Assembly: GCF_013410545.1 (NCBI RefSeq)
Contig: NZ_JACCFV010000001.1
Location: 310,001 to 374,000, forward strand
Length of the DNA: 64,000 nt
Source: Pseudoclavibacter chungangensis
GTDB lineage: Bacteria > Actinomycetota > Actinomycetes > Actinomycetales > Microbacteriaceae
Direction: 5' to 3'
Position numbers and translations under genes: made by a program. Below, in pieces: positions 44,644-52,514 of the stretch (positions are counted from its first letter, which is position 1; each line of letters opens with the position of its first letter). Below the pieces are notes generated by a model, which was not told the DNA's origin, did not search any database, and worked only from the letters and a program-made list of their open reading frames with translations.

Positions 44644-46743
44644 ATGACCGCAGCGACATCTGACGCAGCCCCCGCGACGAAGGGGGGCCTCAGGGTCGGC
44701 GTTCAGAAGTTCGGCACGTTCCTCTCGGGGATGGTCATGCCGAACATCCCCGCGTTCATCGCGTGGGGGCTCATCACCGCCCTGTTCATCGAGACCGGCT
44801 GGATCGCCCTCATCGCCGGCGGTGCCGAGCACCTCCCCGACTGGGTCGGCCTCATCGGTGGCTTCGGGCAGAGCATCGTGGACGGTGAGCTGACCGACAA
44901 CCCGGGGCTCGTCAGTCCGATGATCACGTACATGCTGCCGCTCCTCATCGCCTACCAGGGCGGCAAGATGGTCTACGACACGCGTGGCGGCGTCGTCGGC
45001 GTCATCGCCACGATGGGCGTCGTCGCCGGTGCGGGCATCCCGATGTTCATCGGCGCGATGATCATGGGGCCGCTCGCCGCCTACCTCATGAAGCAGCTCG
45101 ACAAGCTCTGGGACGGCAAGGTCAGGGCCGGCTTCGAGATGCTCGTCAACAATTTCTCGGCCGGCATCTTCGGCATGATCATGGCGCTCGTCGGGTTCTT
45201 CGCGATCGCCCCGGTCGTGAAGGGGCTCACGACCGTGCTCGGGAACGGCGTCGAGTGGCTCGTCGCACACCAGCTCCTGCCGGTCGTGTCGATCCTCGTC
45301 GAGCCGGCGAAGGTCCTGTTCCTCAACAACGCGATCAACCACGGCGTGTTCACGCCCATCGGCACCGACCAGGCGGAGCAGACCGGTCGCTCGATCCTGT
45401 TCCTCATCGAGTCGAACCCCGGCCCCGGTCTCGGCATCCTCCTCGCGTTCGCGATCTTCGGCATCGGCATGGCCCGTGCCTCGGCACCCGGTGCCGTCGT
45501 GATCCACTTCTTCGGCGGCATCCACGAGATCTACTTCCCGTACGTGCTCGCGAAGCCCGTGCTCATTGTCGCCGCCATCGCCGGTGGCGCGACGGGCGTC
45601 CTCACGAACATGCTCTTCGGTACCGGGCTCGTGGCACCCGCGTCGCCCGGTTCGATCATCTCGATCATGGTCATGGCCGCGCCCGGGACGCACCTCGGGA
45701 TCCTGCTGTCGGTCCTGCTCGCCGCAGCCGTGTCGTTCGCGGTGTCGGCCGTCTTCCTCCTCGCCTCGCGCAAGCGCGACCTCGCCGCGGGCGACGCGGG
45801 CGACCTCTCGGCCGCGATCGCGAAGACCGAGGCGAACAAGGGCAAGTCCTCGGCCGCGCTCTCGAGCCTCGGTGCCGGTCGGACCGGCGACACCGCGACG
45901 GCGCTCCGGACGCGTGAGATCCACAAGGTCGTGTTCGCGTGCGACGCGGGCATGGGCTCGAGCGCCATGGGCGCGAGCGTCCTGCGGAACAAGTTCAAGA
46001 AGGCCGGCCTCGGCGACATCTCGGTCACGAACGTCGCCGTCGCGAACCTCGACACGACGCCCGACCTCGTCGTCACGCACGAGGACCTCACGGACCGCGC
46101 CAAGCTCAAGACGCCCGACGCGATCCACGTCTCGGTGAAGGACTTCATGTCCTCCCCGCGGTACGACGAGGTCGTCGAGCTCGTCCGCGAGCAGCGGGCC
46201 GACGAGGACGCGACGGCGACCGCCGAGCCCGTCGGCGCATCGGCACCCGCCGCGGCGGGCACGACTGCGACGGCCGGCGAGACCGATGCCGCCGAGCAGG
46301 CGGACGGTGGCGAGCGGATCCTCACGCTCCAGCAGATCCGCGCCCACGGCTCGGCGACGAACCAGGACGAAGCGATCCAGGAGGCGGCCGACATCCTCAT
46401 CGAGCGCGGTGCCGTGACGCCCGCCTACGCGAAGGCCATGCGTGAGCGCGAAGCGAGCATCTCGACCTACATGGGCAACTTCCTCGCGATCCCGCATGGA
46501 ACGAACGAGGCCAAGGGCGAGATCCTGAGCTCAGCCCTGAGCTTCGTCCGCTACGACGAGCCCATCGACTGGGAGGGCGACCAGGTCCGCTTCGTCGTCG
46601 GCGTCGCGGGCAAGGAGGGCGGCCACCTCGACATCCTGCAGAAGATCGCGATCCTGTTCAGCGACGAGTCGAAGGTGCAGACGCTCCTCGACGCCACCGA
46701 CGAGCAGGCCCTCTACGAACTGCTGGGGAGCGTGAACGAATGA
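44644..46743 (+). CDS. mtlA: Mannitol PTS permease, EIICBA
   Basis: Imports mannitol with phosphorylation to mannitol-1-phosphate. 699 residues with fused domains: IIC membrane domain (about 1-375; motif NNAINHGVFTPIG), IIB (about 425-515; phosphorylated Cys433 in VVFACDAGMGSSAMGAS), a Thr/Ala linker, and IIA (about 555-699; phosphorylated His618 in FLAIPHGTNEAKGEIL). All three are complete, as in E. coli MtlA. It is co-translated with mtlD through ATGA. General PTS genes (ptsH, ptsI) are not in the window. Confidence 0.97.
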   Translation: MTAATSDAAPATKGGLRVGVQKFGTFLSGMVMPNIPAFIAWGLITALFIETGWIALIAGGAEHLPDWVGLIGGFGQSIVDGELTDNPGLVSPMITYMLPLLIAYQGGKMVYDTRGGVVGVIATMGVVAGAGIPMFIGAMIMGPLAAYLMKQLDKLWDGKVRAGFEMLVNNFSAGIFGMIMALVGFFAIAPVVKGLTTVLGNGVEWLVAHQLLPVVSILVEPAKVLFLNNAINHGVFTPIGTDQAEQTGRSILFLIESNPGPGLGILLAFAIFGIGMARASAPGAVVIHFFGGIHEIYFPYVLAKPVLIVAAIAGGATGVLTNMLFGTGLVAPASPGSIISIMVMAAPGTHLGILLSVLLAAAVSFAVSAVFLLASRKRDLAAGDAGDLSAAIAKTEANKGKSSAALSSLGAGRTGDTATALRTREIHKVVFACDAGMGSSAMGASVLRNKFKKAGLGDISVTNVAVANLDTTPDLVVTHEDLTDRAKLKTPDAIHVSVKDFMSSPRYDEVVELVREQRADEDATATAEPVGASAPAAAGTTATAGETDAAEQADGGERILTLQQIRAHGSATNQDEAIQEAADILIERGAVTPAYAKAMREREASISTYMGNFLAIPHGTNEAKGEILSSALSFVRYDEPIDWEGDQVRFVVGVAGKEGGHLDILQKIAILFSDESKVQTLLDATDEQALYELLGSVNE

Positions 46744-47894
46744 GCACCGCCGTCCATTTCGGTGCGGGGAACATCGGCCGCGGCTTCATCGGACTCGTCC
46801 TGCACGAGGCCGGGTACGACGTCGTCTTCGTCGACGTGAACGCGGAGCTCATCCGTGAACTCCAGTCGGTCGACTCGTACGAGGTCCGTGAGGTCGGCGC
46901 ACATCCGCGGACGCACGTCGTGGATCGCTTCCGAGCCGTGGACTCGAGGGAGGACGAGGCCGAGGCGATCGCCGCGGTCGCGGCGGCCGACATCGTCACG
47001 TGTGCGGTCGGTCCGAACGTGCTCAAATTCATCGCGCCCGTCATCCGCGAGGGCCTGCGGGCGCGACCGGACGATGCCGCGCCACTCGTGGTCATGGCGT
47101 GCGAGAACGCGATCGGTGCGACCGACACGCTCGCGGGGTTCGTGCTCGAGGGCGCGGGGGAGCTGGCGTCCCGGGCCGTGTTCGCGAACACCGCCGTCGA
47201 TCGCATCATCCCCGCCGTCGACGTGCAGGGCGTCGACGTCGTCGTGGAGGACTTCTTCGAGTGGTCGATCGATCGTCGTCCGTTCCACGGACACGAGCCG
47301 GTGATCCCCGCCGCGCACTTCGTCGACGACCTCGGTCCGTACATCGAACGGAAGCTCTTCACGGTCAACACGGGACACGCGACGGCGGCCTATCACGGCT
47401 ATCGTGCGGGCGAACCGTCGATCGCCGCCGCGCTCGCGAATCCCGCCGTGCGCGCGGAGGTCGAGGCGGCGCTCGGCGAGACGAGCGCACTGCTCGTCGA
47501 GAAGTACGGCTTCGACGCCGCCGAGCACGCCGCCTACGTGGCGCGTGCGCTCGAGCGCTTCGAGAATCCGGATCTGCCCGACACGCCGGTCCGGATCGGA
47601 CGCCAGCCGCTGCGCAAGCTCAGCCGTCACGAGCGCTTCATCGGCCCCGCTGCCGAGGCGGCCGAGCGCGGGCTCGCGACGGACGCGCTCACGCGGGCCG
47701 TCGGCGCCGCACTCGCGTTCGACGCACCGGAGGACCCGGAGGCCGTCGAGCTGCAGGGCCTGCTCTCGAGCCTCGACGCCGCCGAACTCACGACGAAGGT
47801 GACGGGGCTCACACCCGAGCACCCGCTCACCGAGCGCGTCGAGGAGGTCGTGCGTGCGGCGCAGGCCGCGCGTCCCGCGAGCGACGAGGACTGA
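46740..47894 (+). CDS. mtlD: Mannitol-1-phosphate 5-dehydrogenase
   Basis: Oxidises mannitol-1-phosphate to fructose-6-phosphate with NAD. 384 residues. The nucleotide-binding GAGNIGRGFIGLVLHEAGYD opens it and the mannitol dehydrogenase signature KLFTVNTGHATAAYHGY provides Lys, Asn and His of the active site. ATG 46740 overlaps the mtlA stop. Confidence 0.97.
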   Translation: MSTAVHFGAGNIGRGFIGLVLHEAGYDVVFVDVNAELIRELQSVDSYEVREVGAHPRTHVVDRFRAVDSREDEAEAIAAVAAADIVTCAVGPNVLKFIAPVIREGLRARPDDAAPLVVMACENAIGATDTLAGFVLEGAGELASRAVFANTAVDRIIPAVDVQGVDVVVEDFFEWSIDRRPFHGHEPVIPAAHFVDDLGPYIERKLFTVNTGHATAAYHGYRAGEPSIAAALANPAVRAEVEAALGETSALLVEKYGFDAAEHAAYVARALERFENPDLPDTPVRIGRQPLRKLSRHERFIGPAAEAAERGLATDALTRAVGAALAFDAPEDPEAVELQGLLSSLDAAELTTKVTGLTPEHPLTERVEEVVRAAQAARPASDED

Positions 47895-47907
47895 TCGTCG
47901 CGAGCGG

Positions 47908-47949
47908 ACGACGCGGCGCCCGGTGCACTCGCACCGGGCGCCGCGTCGT
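47908..47949. terminator. Bidirectional terminator (19-bp stem)
   Basis: ACGACGCGGCGCCCGGTGC (47908-47926) with its complement (47931-47949), loop ACTC, between mtlD and the convergent NYN gene. The right arm ends next to the NYN stop codon. Confidence 0.9.
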
Positions 47950-48876
47950 TCACCGGGCGTCGGCGAGATGTCGGACGAGCTGCGCCGTCGTCGAGTCGTC
48001 GAGTTCGACGATGTCGGGGCGTGACTTCAGGAAGTCGGAGAACGAGCGGAACCCGAGCGAGCGTTCGCTGAACGACGGGTCCATGCGCTTCATCTGCTGC
48101 TTCACGGCGGAGGAGTGGAGCCAATCGGCGTCCTCCTTCTCGTGCCGGATGCGCAGCGCGCGATCGAGGAGCGAGGTCGCCTCGTCCTGCGGATCGACGC
48201 CGCGCTCGGCGGGCGTCGCCTCGTCCTCCGGGGCGTCCGGAGCGGGTTCGGTCCGTGCCTCGTCGTGCGTGGGCTTTGCCGTCCCGGTGCGCGTCGTGCT
48301 GCCCCGCGGGGTGACGATGCCGGGCAGGTCGTCGTACGTGACGAGCTCGTCGCACGCGGCCGCGAGCATGCGCGAGGTCGACCCCGCGACGCCGATCGCG
48401 ACGACGTAGCGACCGAGCCGCTTCGCGCGCTGCGCGAGCGCGATGTAGTCGGAGTCGCCCGCGACGAGCACGAGGTGGGTCAGGTCGGGGAGGCGGAACA
48501 TGTCCTCGATCGCATCGACCGCGAGCCGGATGTCGGCGCCGTTCTTGCCGTAGGCCGCTGCGGGGAACAACTGCACGAGGTCCACGGCCCGCGACACGAG
48601 TTGCGCGCGGTAGTCGCCGTTGACGGGCACCGACCAGTCGGCGTAGGCGCGACTGAAGACGAGCGTGCCGTAGGAGGACGCGAAGTCGATGACGGCGCCG
48701 ACGTCGATCGTCGCGGCCTCGAGGCGCTTCCGGAACTCGCCCGACGGGTCCTCCCGTGGGTTCCGCGGGCGGTCGCGCATGTACGAGCCGCGACCGTTGA
48801 CCTGGTCGTAGCGCGAGATGACGATGTTGTCGAAGTCGAGATAGACGCCCACGCGGGCGTCGGAGCTGTCGGACAT
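47950..48876 (-). CDS. NYN-domain predicted ribonuclease with LOTUS domain
   Basis: 308 residues. N-terminal NYN/PIN-like domain (about 8-180): acidic residues in GVYLDFDNIVISRYD, the segment ADIRLAVDAIEDM, and LVLVAGDSDYIALAQRAKRL, the expected metal-dependent nuclease arrangement (LabA/DUF88 type). An acidic linker precedes a C-terminal OST-HTH/LOTUS-like domain (about 240-303) with DADWLHSSAVKQQMKRMD and GFRSFSDFLKSRPDIVEL. LOTUS domains bind RNA or G-quadruplexes, so an RNA processing or decay role is likely. It is a single gene. Confidence 0.88.
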   Translation of the reverse strand: MSDSSDARVGVYLDFDNIVISRYDQVNGRGSYMRDRPRNPREDPSGEFRKRLEAATIDVGAVIDFASSYGTLVFSRAYADWSVPVNGDYRAQLVSRAVDLVQLFPAAAYGKNGADIRLAVDAIEDMFRLPDLTHLVLVAGDSDYIALAQRAKRLGRYVVAIGVAGSTSRMLAAACDELVTYDDLPGIVTPRGSTTRTGTAKPTHDEARTEPAPDAPEDEATPAERGVDPQDEATSLLDRALRIRHEKEDADWLHSSAVKQQMKRMDPSFSERSLGFRSFSDFLKSRPDIVELDDSTTAQLVRHLADAR

Positions 48877-48947
48877 GTTTCGCCTCCGGTCGGGGAACCT
48901 CCATTGTGCCGTGCCGACGCGTCACGCCCGGCGGGCCACTCCGCACA

Positions 48948-49001
48948 CGCGCCCGCGCCCGCACACGCGCCCGGGCCCGCACCCGCGCCCGGGCCCGCAC
49001 C
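48948..49001. repeat. Three 18-bp tandem repeats
   Basis: CGCGCCCGCGCCCGCACA (48948-48965) followed by two identical copies of CGCGCCCGGGCCCGCACC (48966-48983, 48984-49001). It ends 19 bp before palindrome copy 3. Confidence 0.88.
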
Positions 49002-49020
49002 CGCGCACCTCCGGTCTCTC

Positions 49021-49079
49021 GAAAAAGCCGGGTTGTTGCTACCGGGCCGCGGACCCGGTAGCAACAACCCGGCTTCTTC
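49021..49079. repeat. Dispersed palindrome, copy 3
   Basis: Same core as the copies at 20431 and 32721: GCCGGGTTGTTGCTACCGGG and its complement. Two arm mismatches (49047/49053 and 49024/49076) make it the most diverged copy; the right end is GGCTTCTTC instead of a pure T-run. It lies between two minus-strand genes and may end transcription from coaA. Confidence 0.92.
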
Positions 49080-49215
49080 GGGGGCGGTACGGGCGCTGAT
49101 GAACCTGCTCCGTGGGTTCGCGTCCCGAGAGTCGTTGGGTGGCTGCGGGTTGCCGTCCTGCTCGCGCCGTTCGCGCCGTTCGCCGCACCGCTCGCGCCGT
49201 CCTCGGCACGGCGGG

Positions 49216-50166
49216 TCAGATCTTGCGCAGCAGCACCTCGCCGACCGAGTGGTCGTGGTCCTTCTTCAAGACGAGCCGCGCGCGACTTCGCGTCGGGCGG
49301 ACGTTCTCGAGCAGGTTCGGGCCGTTGATCGTGTTCCAGATCTCGCGTGCCCGCGTTCGCGCCTCCGCCTCCGACATGTCCGCGTATCGCCGGAAATAGC
49401 TGCGCGGATTCGTGAACGCACCCTTCTGCAGTCGAAGGAAGCGCTCCTCGTACCAGCGCTCGATGTCGCTCGTCCGGGCATCGACGAAGATCGAGAAGTC
49501 GAACATGTCGCTCACGGCGAGCGAACGGCCGCGCGGCGGCTGGAGGACGTTGAGGCCCTCGACGATGAGGATGTCCGGCGCGTTCACGACGATCTCCGCA
49601 TCGGGAACGATGTCGTAGCTGAGGTGCGAATAGAACGGCGCGCGCACCTCGGGCATGCCGGATTTCACGTTCGTGATGAAGCGCAGGAGCGCACGCTGGT
49701 CGTACGACTCGGGGAAGCCCTTGCGCTGCATGAGACCGCGCCGCTCGAGTTCGCGGTTCGGCAGCAGGAACCCGTCGGTCGTGACGAGCTCGACGCGCGG
49801 CGTGTCCTCCCAGCGGCGCAGCAGCTCGCGCAGGAGGCGCGACACGGTGGACTTGCCGACCGCGACGGACCCCGCGACCCCGATCACGAACGGCGTCGTC
49901 GCGGCGCGTTCGCCGAGAAAGCCACTCGTCGCGCGGTGCAGCGAGCGGGCGTTCGACGCGTAGAGGTTGAGCAGTCGACTGAGCGGAACGTACACCTGCC
50001 GCACCTCGTCGAGGTCGAGCGGGTCACCGAGGCCGCGCAACCGGACGACGTCGCTCTCGTCGAGCGTCATCGGCGTCGTCGGCGCGAGGGCGGCCCAATC
50101 GGATCGACCGATCTCCACGAAGGGGGTCGCGCCGCTCGTGGAGGTGCCGGGACCGGAGACGGACAT
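49216..50166 (-). CDS. coaA: Pantothenate kinase, type I
   Basis: First step of coenzyme A synthesis. 316 residues. Walker [21 protein letters not shown] (about residue 105), [33 protein letters not shown] and [21 protein letters not shown] are typical of CoaA. The ATG at 50166 has only a weak ribosome-binding site; further in-frame starts upstream lie in non-conserved sequence. Divergent from glmS. Confidence 0.94.
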   Translation of the reverse strand: MSVSGPGTSTSGATPFVEIGRSDWAALAPTTPMTLDESDVVRLRGLGDPLDLDEVRQVYVPLSRLLNLYASNARSLHRATSGFLGERAATTPFVIGVAGSVAVGKSTVSRLLRELLRRWEDTPRVELVTTDGFLLPNRELERRGLMQRKGFPESYDQRALLRFITNVKSGMPEVRAPFYSHLSYDIVPDAEIVVNAPDILIVEGLNVLQPPRGRSLAVSDMFDFSIFVDARTSDIERWYEERFLRLQKGAFTNPRSYFRRYADMSEAEARTRAREIWNTINGPNLLENVRPTRSRARLVLKKDHDHSVGEVLLRKI

Positions 50167-50254
50167 GGGGATCGAGTCTAGCCCGCGTGAGCCGCGCGCC
50201 CCTTCGGCACGCACCCTGCGACCCGCCCGGTGGGTCGAAGCGCCCACCTGCACG

Positions 50255-50260
50255 TACACT
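50255..50260 (+). promoter_or_regulatory. Candidate glmS -10 element (possible leaderless start)
   Basis: TACACT lies 7 nt before the glmS ATG. If it is the -10, transcription would begin at or next to the ATG. No good -35 is seen (GGGTCG at 17-nt spacing). Confidence 0.35.
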
Positions 50261-50267
50261 CGGACCC

Positions 50268-52118
50268 ATGTGTGGAATCGTTGGATACGTGGGTCAGCGT
50301 CCGTGCCAGGACATCCTCATCGGCGGGCTCCGTCGGCTCGAGTACCGGGGGTACGACTCGGCCGGCATCGCGGTGATCGACGCCGAGGGTGAACTGCACG
50401 CGCGCAAGCGTGCCGGCAAGCTCGCCGTCCTGACGGACGATCTCGAGCGACACCCCATGGCCGACGGGACGACCGGCATCGGTCACACCCGTTGGGCGAC
50501 GCACGGCGGCCCGACGGACGCGAACGCGCACCCGCACCTCGCCGACGGCGGCCGCCTCGCGGTCATCCACAACGGCATCATCGAGAACTTCGCGCCGCTC
50601 AAGGCGGAGCTCGAGGCCGAGGGCGTCGAGTTCCTCTCCGAGACCGACACCGAGGTCGCGGCGCAGCTCATCGGCCGCGCGTACGACCGCGTCGGCAACC
50701 TCGAGGCCGCGTTCCGCGAGGTCGTCAACCGTCTCGACGGTGCGTTCACGCTGCTCGCGGTGCACGCGAACGAGCCGGGCGTGGTGGTCGGCGCGCGCCT
50801 CAACTCGCCCCTCGTGATCGGCCTCGGTGAGGGCGAGAACTTCCTCGGTTCGGACGTCGCGGCGTTCGTCGAGCACACGCGCCACGCGATCGCCGTCGGC
50901 CAGGCGCAGATCGTCGTCGTGCGTCCCGACGCCGTCGACATCACGACCTTCGCGGGCGAGCCCGCCGAGGGCGAGTCGTTCGAGGTGTCGTGGGACGCGT
51001 CGGCCGCCGAGAAGGGCGGCTGGCCGTCGTTCATGGCGAAGGAGATCGACGAGGACCCGGAGGCCGTCGCGAACACGCTCCGCGGCCGCATCGACGGGGA
51101 CCACGTCGTCCTGCCCGACCTCGACGCGCTCGGCGACGACTACTTCCGCGGCATCGACCGCATCATCATCGTCGCGTGCGGCACCGCCGCCTACTCGGCG
51201 CAGGTCGGCGTCTACGCGATCGAGGAGTGGGCGCGCATCCCGTCCGTCGTCGAGCTCGCGCACGAGTTCCGTTACCGCAATCCCGTCCTGAACGAGCGCA
51301 CGCTCGTCATCTCGATGAGCCAGTCGGGCGAGACGATGGACACGCTCATGGCGGTCCGCTACGCCCGTGAGAACGGGGCGAAGACGATCTCGATCTGCAA
51401 CACGCAGGGGGCGACGATCCCGCGCGAGTCCGACGCGGTCGTCTACACGCACGCGGGCCCCGAGGTCGCGGTCGCGTCGACCAAGGCGTTCCTCGCGCAG
51501 ATCACGGCCCTCTACCTGTTCGGCCTCTACGCGGGCCAGGTGCGCGGCACGCTCGCGCCCGCCGAGGAGGCCCGCCTCCTGCTCGAGTTCCAGACCGTGC
51601 CCGACAAGGTCCGCAAGGTCCTCGACATCCGCCCCCGCATGCACGAGCTCGCGACGTGGATGGCCGACACGCGCTCGGTGCTCTATCTCGGGCGCAACGT
51701 GGGCTTCCCCATCGCGCTCGAGGGCGCGCTCAAGCTCAAGGAGATCGCGTACATCCACGCGGAGGGCTTCGCGGCGGGTGAGCTCAAGCACGGACCGATC
51801 GCCCTCATCGAGCCGGGCCAGCCCGTGTTCGTGATCGTGCCGAGCCCGCGCCACGACGAGACGCTGCACCCGAAGATCGTCTCGAACATTCAGGAGATCC
51901 GTGCGCGCGGGGCCCGCGTGCTCGCGATCTGCGAGACGGGTGACGCGGCCGTGCTGCCGTACGCCGACGAGGTGTTCGCGGTCGAGCCGACCGATCGCTT
52001 CTTCGAGCCGCTGCTCGCGGTCGTGCCGCTGCAGGTGTTCGCGATCGAGCTCGCGACCGCGAAGGGGCTCGACGTCGACCAGCCGCGCAACCTCGCGAAG
52101 TCCGTCACGGTCGAGTAG
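50268..52118 (+). CDS. glmS: Glutamine-fructose-6-phosphate aminotransferase
   Basis: Makes glucosamine-6-phosphate for amino sugars. 616 residues. The N-terminal glutaminase has the nucleophile Cys2 ([17 protein letters not shown]) and [18 protein letters not shown]. Two SIS domains follow ([38 protein letters not shown]), and the C-terminus is LAKSVTVE, the conserved end. No glmS ribozyme is expected or seen. No Shine-Dalgarno precedes the ATG. Confidence 0.97.
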   Translation: MCGIVGYVGQRPCQDILIGGLRRLEYRGYDSAGIAVIDAEGELHARKRAGKLAVLTDDLERHPMADGTTGIGHTRWATHGGPTDANAHPHLADGGRLAVIHNGIIENFAPLKAELEAEGVEFLSETDTEVAAQLIGRAYDRVGNLEAAFREVVNRLDGAFTLLAVHANEPGVVVGARLNSPLVIGLGEGENFLGSDVAAFVEHTRHAIAVGQAQIVVVRPDAVDITTFAGEPAEGESFEVSWDASAAEKGGWPSFMAKEIDEDPEAVANTLRGRIDGDHVVLPDLDALGDDYFRGIDRIIIVACGTAAYSAQVGVYAIEEWARIPSVVELAHEFRYRNPVLNERTLVISMSQSGETMDTLMAVRYARENGAKTISICNTQGATIPRESDAVVYTHAGPEVAVASTKAFLAQITALYLFGLYAGQVRGTLAPAEEARLLLEFQTVPDKVRKVLDIRPRMHELATWMADTRSVLYLGRNVGFPIALEGALKLKEIAYIHAEGFAAGELKHGPIALIEPGQPVFVIVPSPRHDETLHPKIVSNIQEIRARGARVLAICETGDAAVLPYADEVFAVEPTDRFFEPLLAVVPLQVFAIELATAKGLDVDQPRNLAKSVTVE

Positions 52119-52135
52119 CCGGTGGCGAAGGGCGC

Positions 52136-52495
52136 TTGATCGTCGGCATCGGGATCGACACGGTCGATCTGACGCGGTTCGCACGTTCCGTGGAACGTGC
52201 GCCGCGGCTCCTCGACCGGCTGTTCACCGATGCCGAACGAGCACTGCCCCGGGCATCGCTCGCGGCGCGGTTCGCCGCACGCGAGGCGGCGGTCAAGGCG
52301 CTCGGTGGCTTGCACGGGCTGCAGTTGCGGGACCTCGCGGTCGCGCGCGAGCACCTCGGTCCGCCGACGTTCGAGCTCGACGCGCATGCGCGGGCGGTCC
52401 TCGCGTCCCTCGGTGTCGCGCGGCTGCACCTGTCCATCACCCACGACGCCAACCTCGCGACGGCATTCGTCGTCGCCGAGGGTGGCACGAACTGA
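52136..52495 (+). CDS. acpS: Holo-[acyl-carrier-protein] synthase
   Basis: Transfers 4'-phosphopantetheine from CoA to ACP for fatty acid synthesis. 119 residues. IVGIGIDTVDLTRFARSVER carries the catalytic Asp and FAAREAAVKALGGLHG the metal Glu and Lys. The start is TTG at 52136 with GAAGGG upstream; no ATG or GTG gives a fuller N-terminus. It is 17 nt after glmS. Confidence 0.92.
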   Translation: MIVGIGIDTVDLTRFARSVERAPRLLDRLFTDAERALPRASLAARFAAREAAVKALGGLHGLQLRDLAVAREHLGPPTFELDAHARAVLASLGVARLHLSITHDANLATAFVVAEGGTN

Positions 52496-52514
52496 ACCGA
52501 GCCCGAGGAGAACC

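Larger units (their letters stand above)
48877..49215. other. Intergenic region NYN gene - coaA (339 bp)
   Basis: Contains, in order, the NYN promoter region, an 18-bp tandem repeat, palindrome copy 3, and about 135 bp of G/C-rich, CG/CGCC-rich sequence before the coaA stop, with TTCGCGCCG-like short direct repeats. No gene is seen. Confidence 0.6.

Noticed and set aside
44638..46497. A 619-codon minus-strand frame opposite mtlA
   Set aside because: Composition-driven shadow of a fully validated mtlA gene.
20431..49079. Recurrent peptide KAGLLLPGPGPGSNNPAF in several frames
   Set aside because: It is only the translation of the dispersed palindrome in chance open frames, not a protein family.
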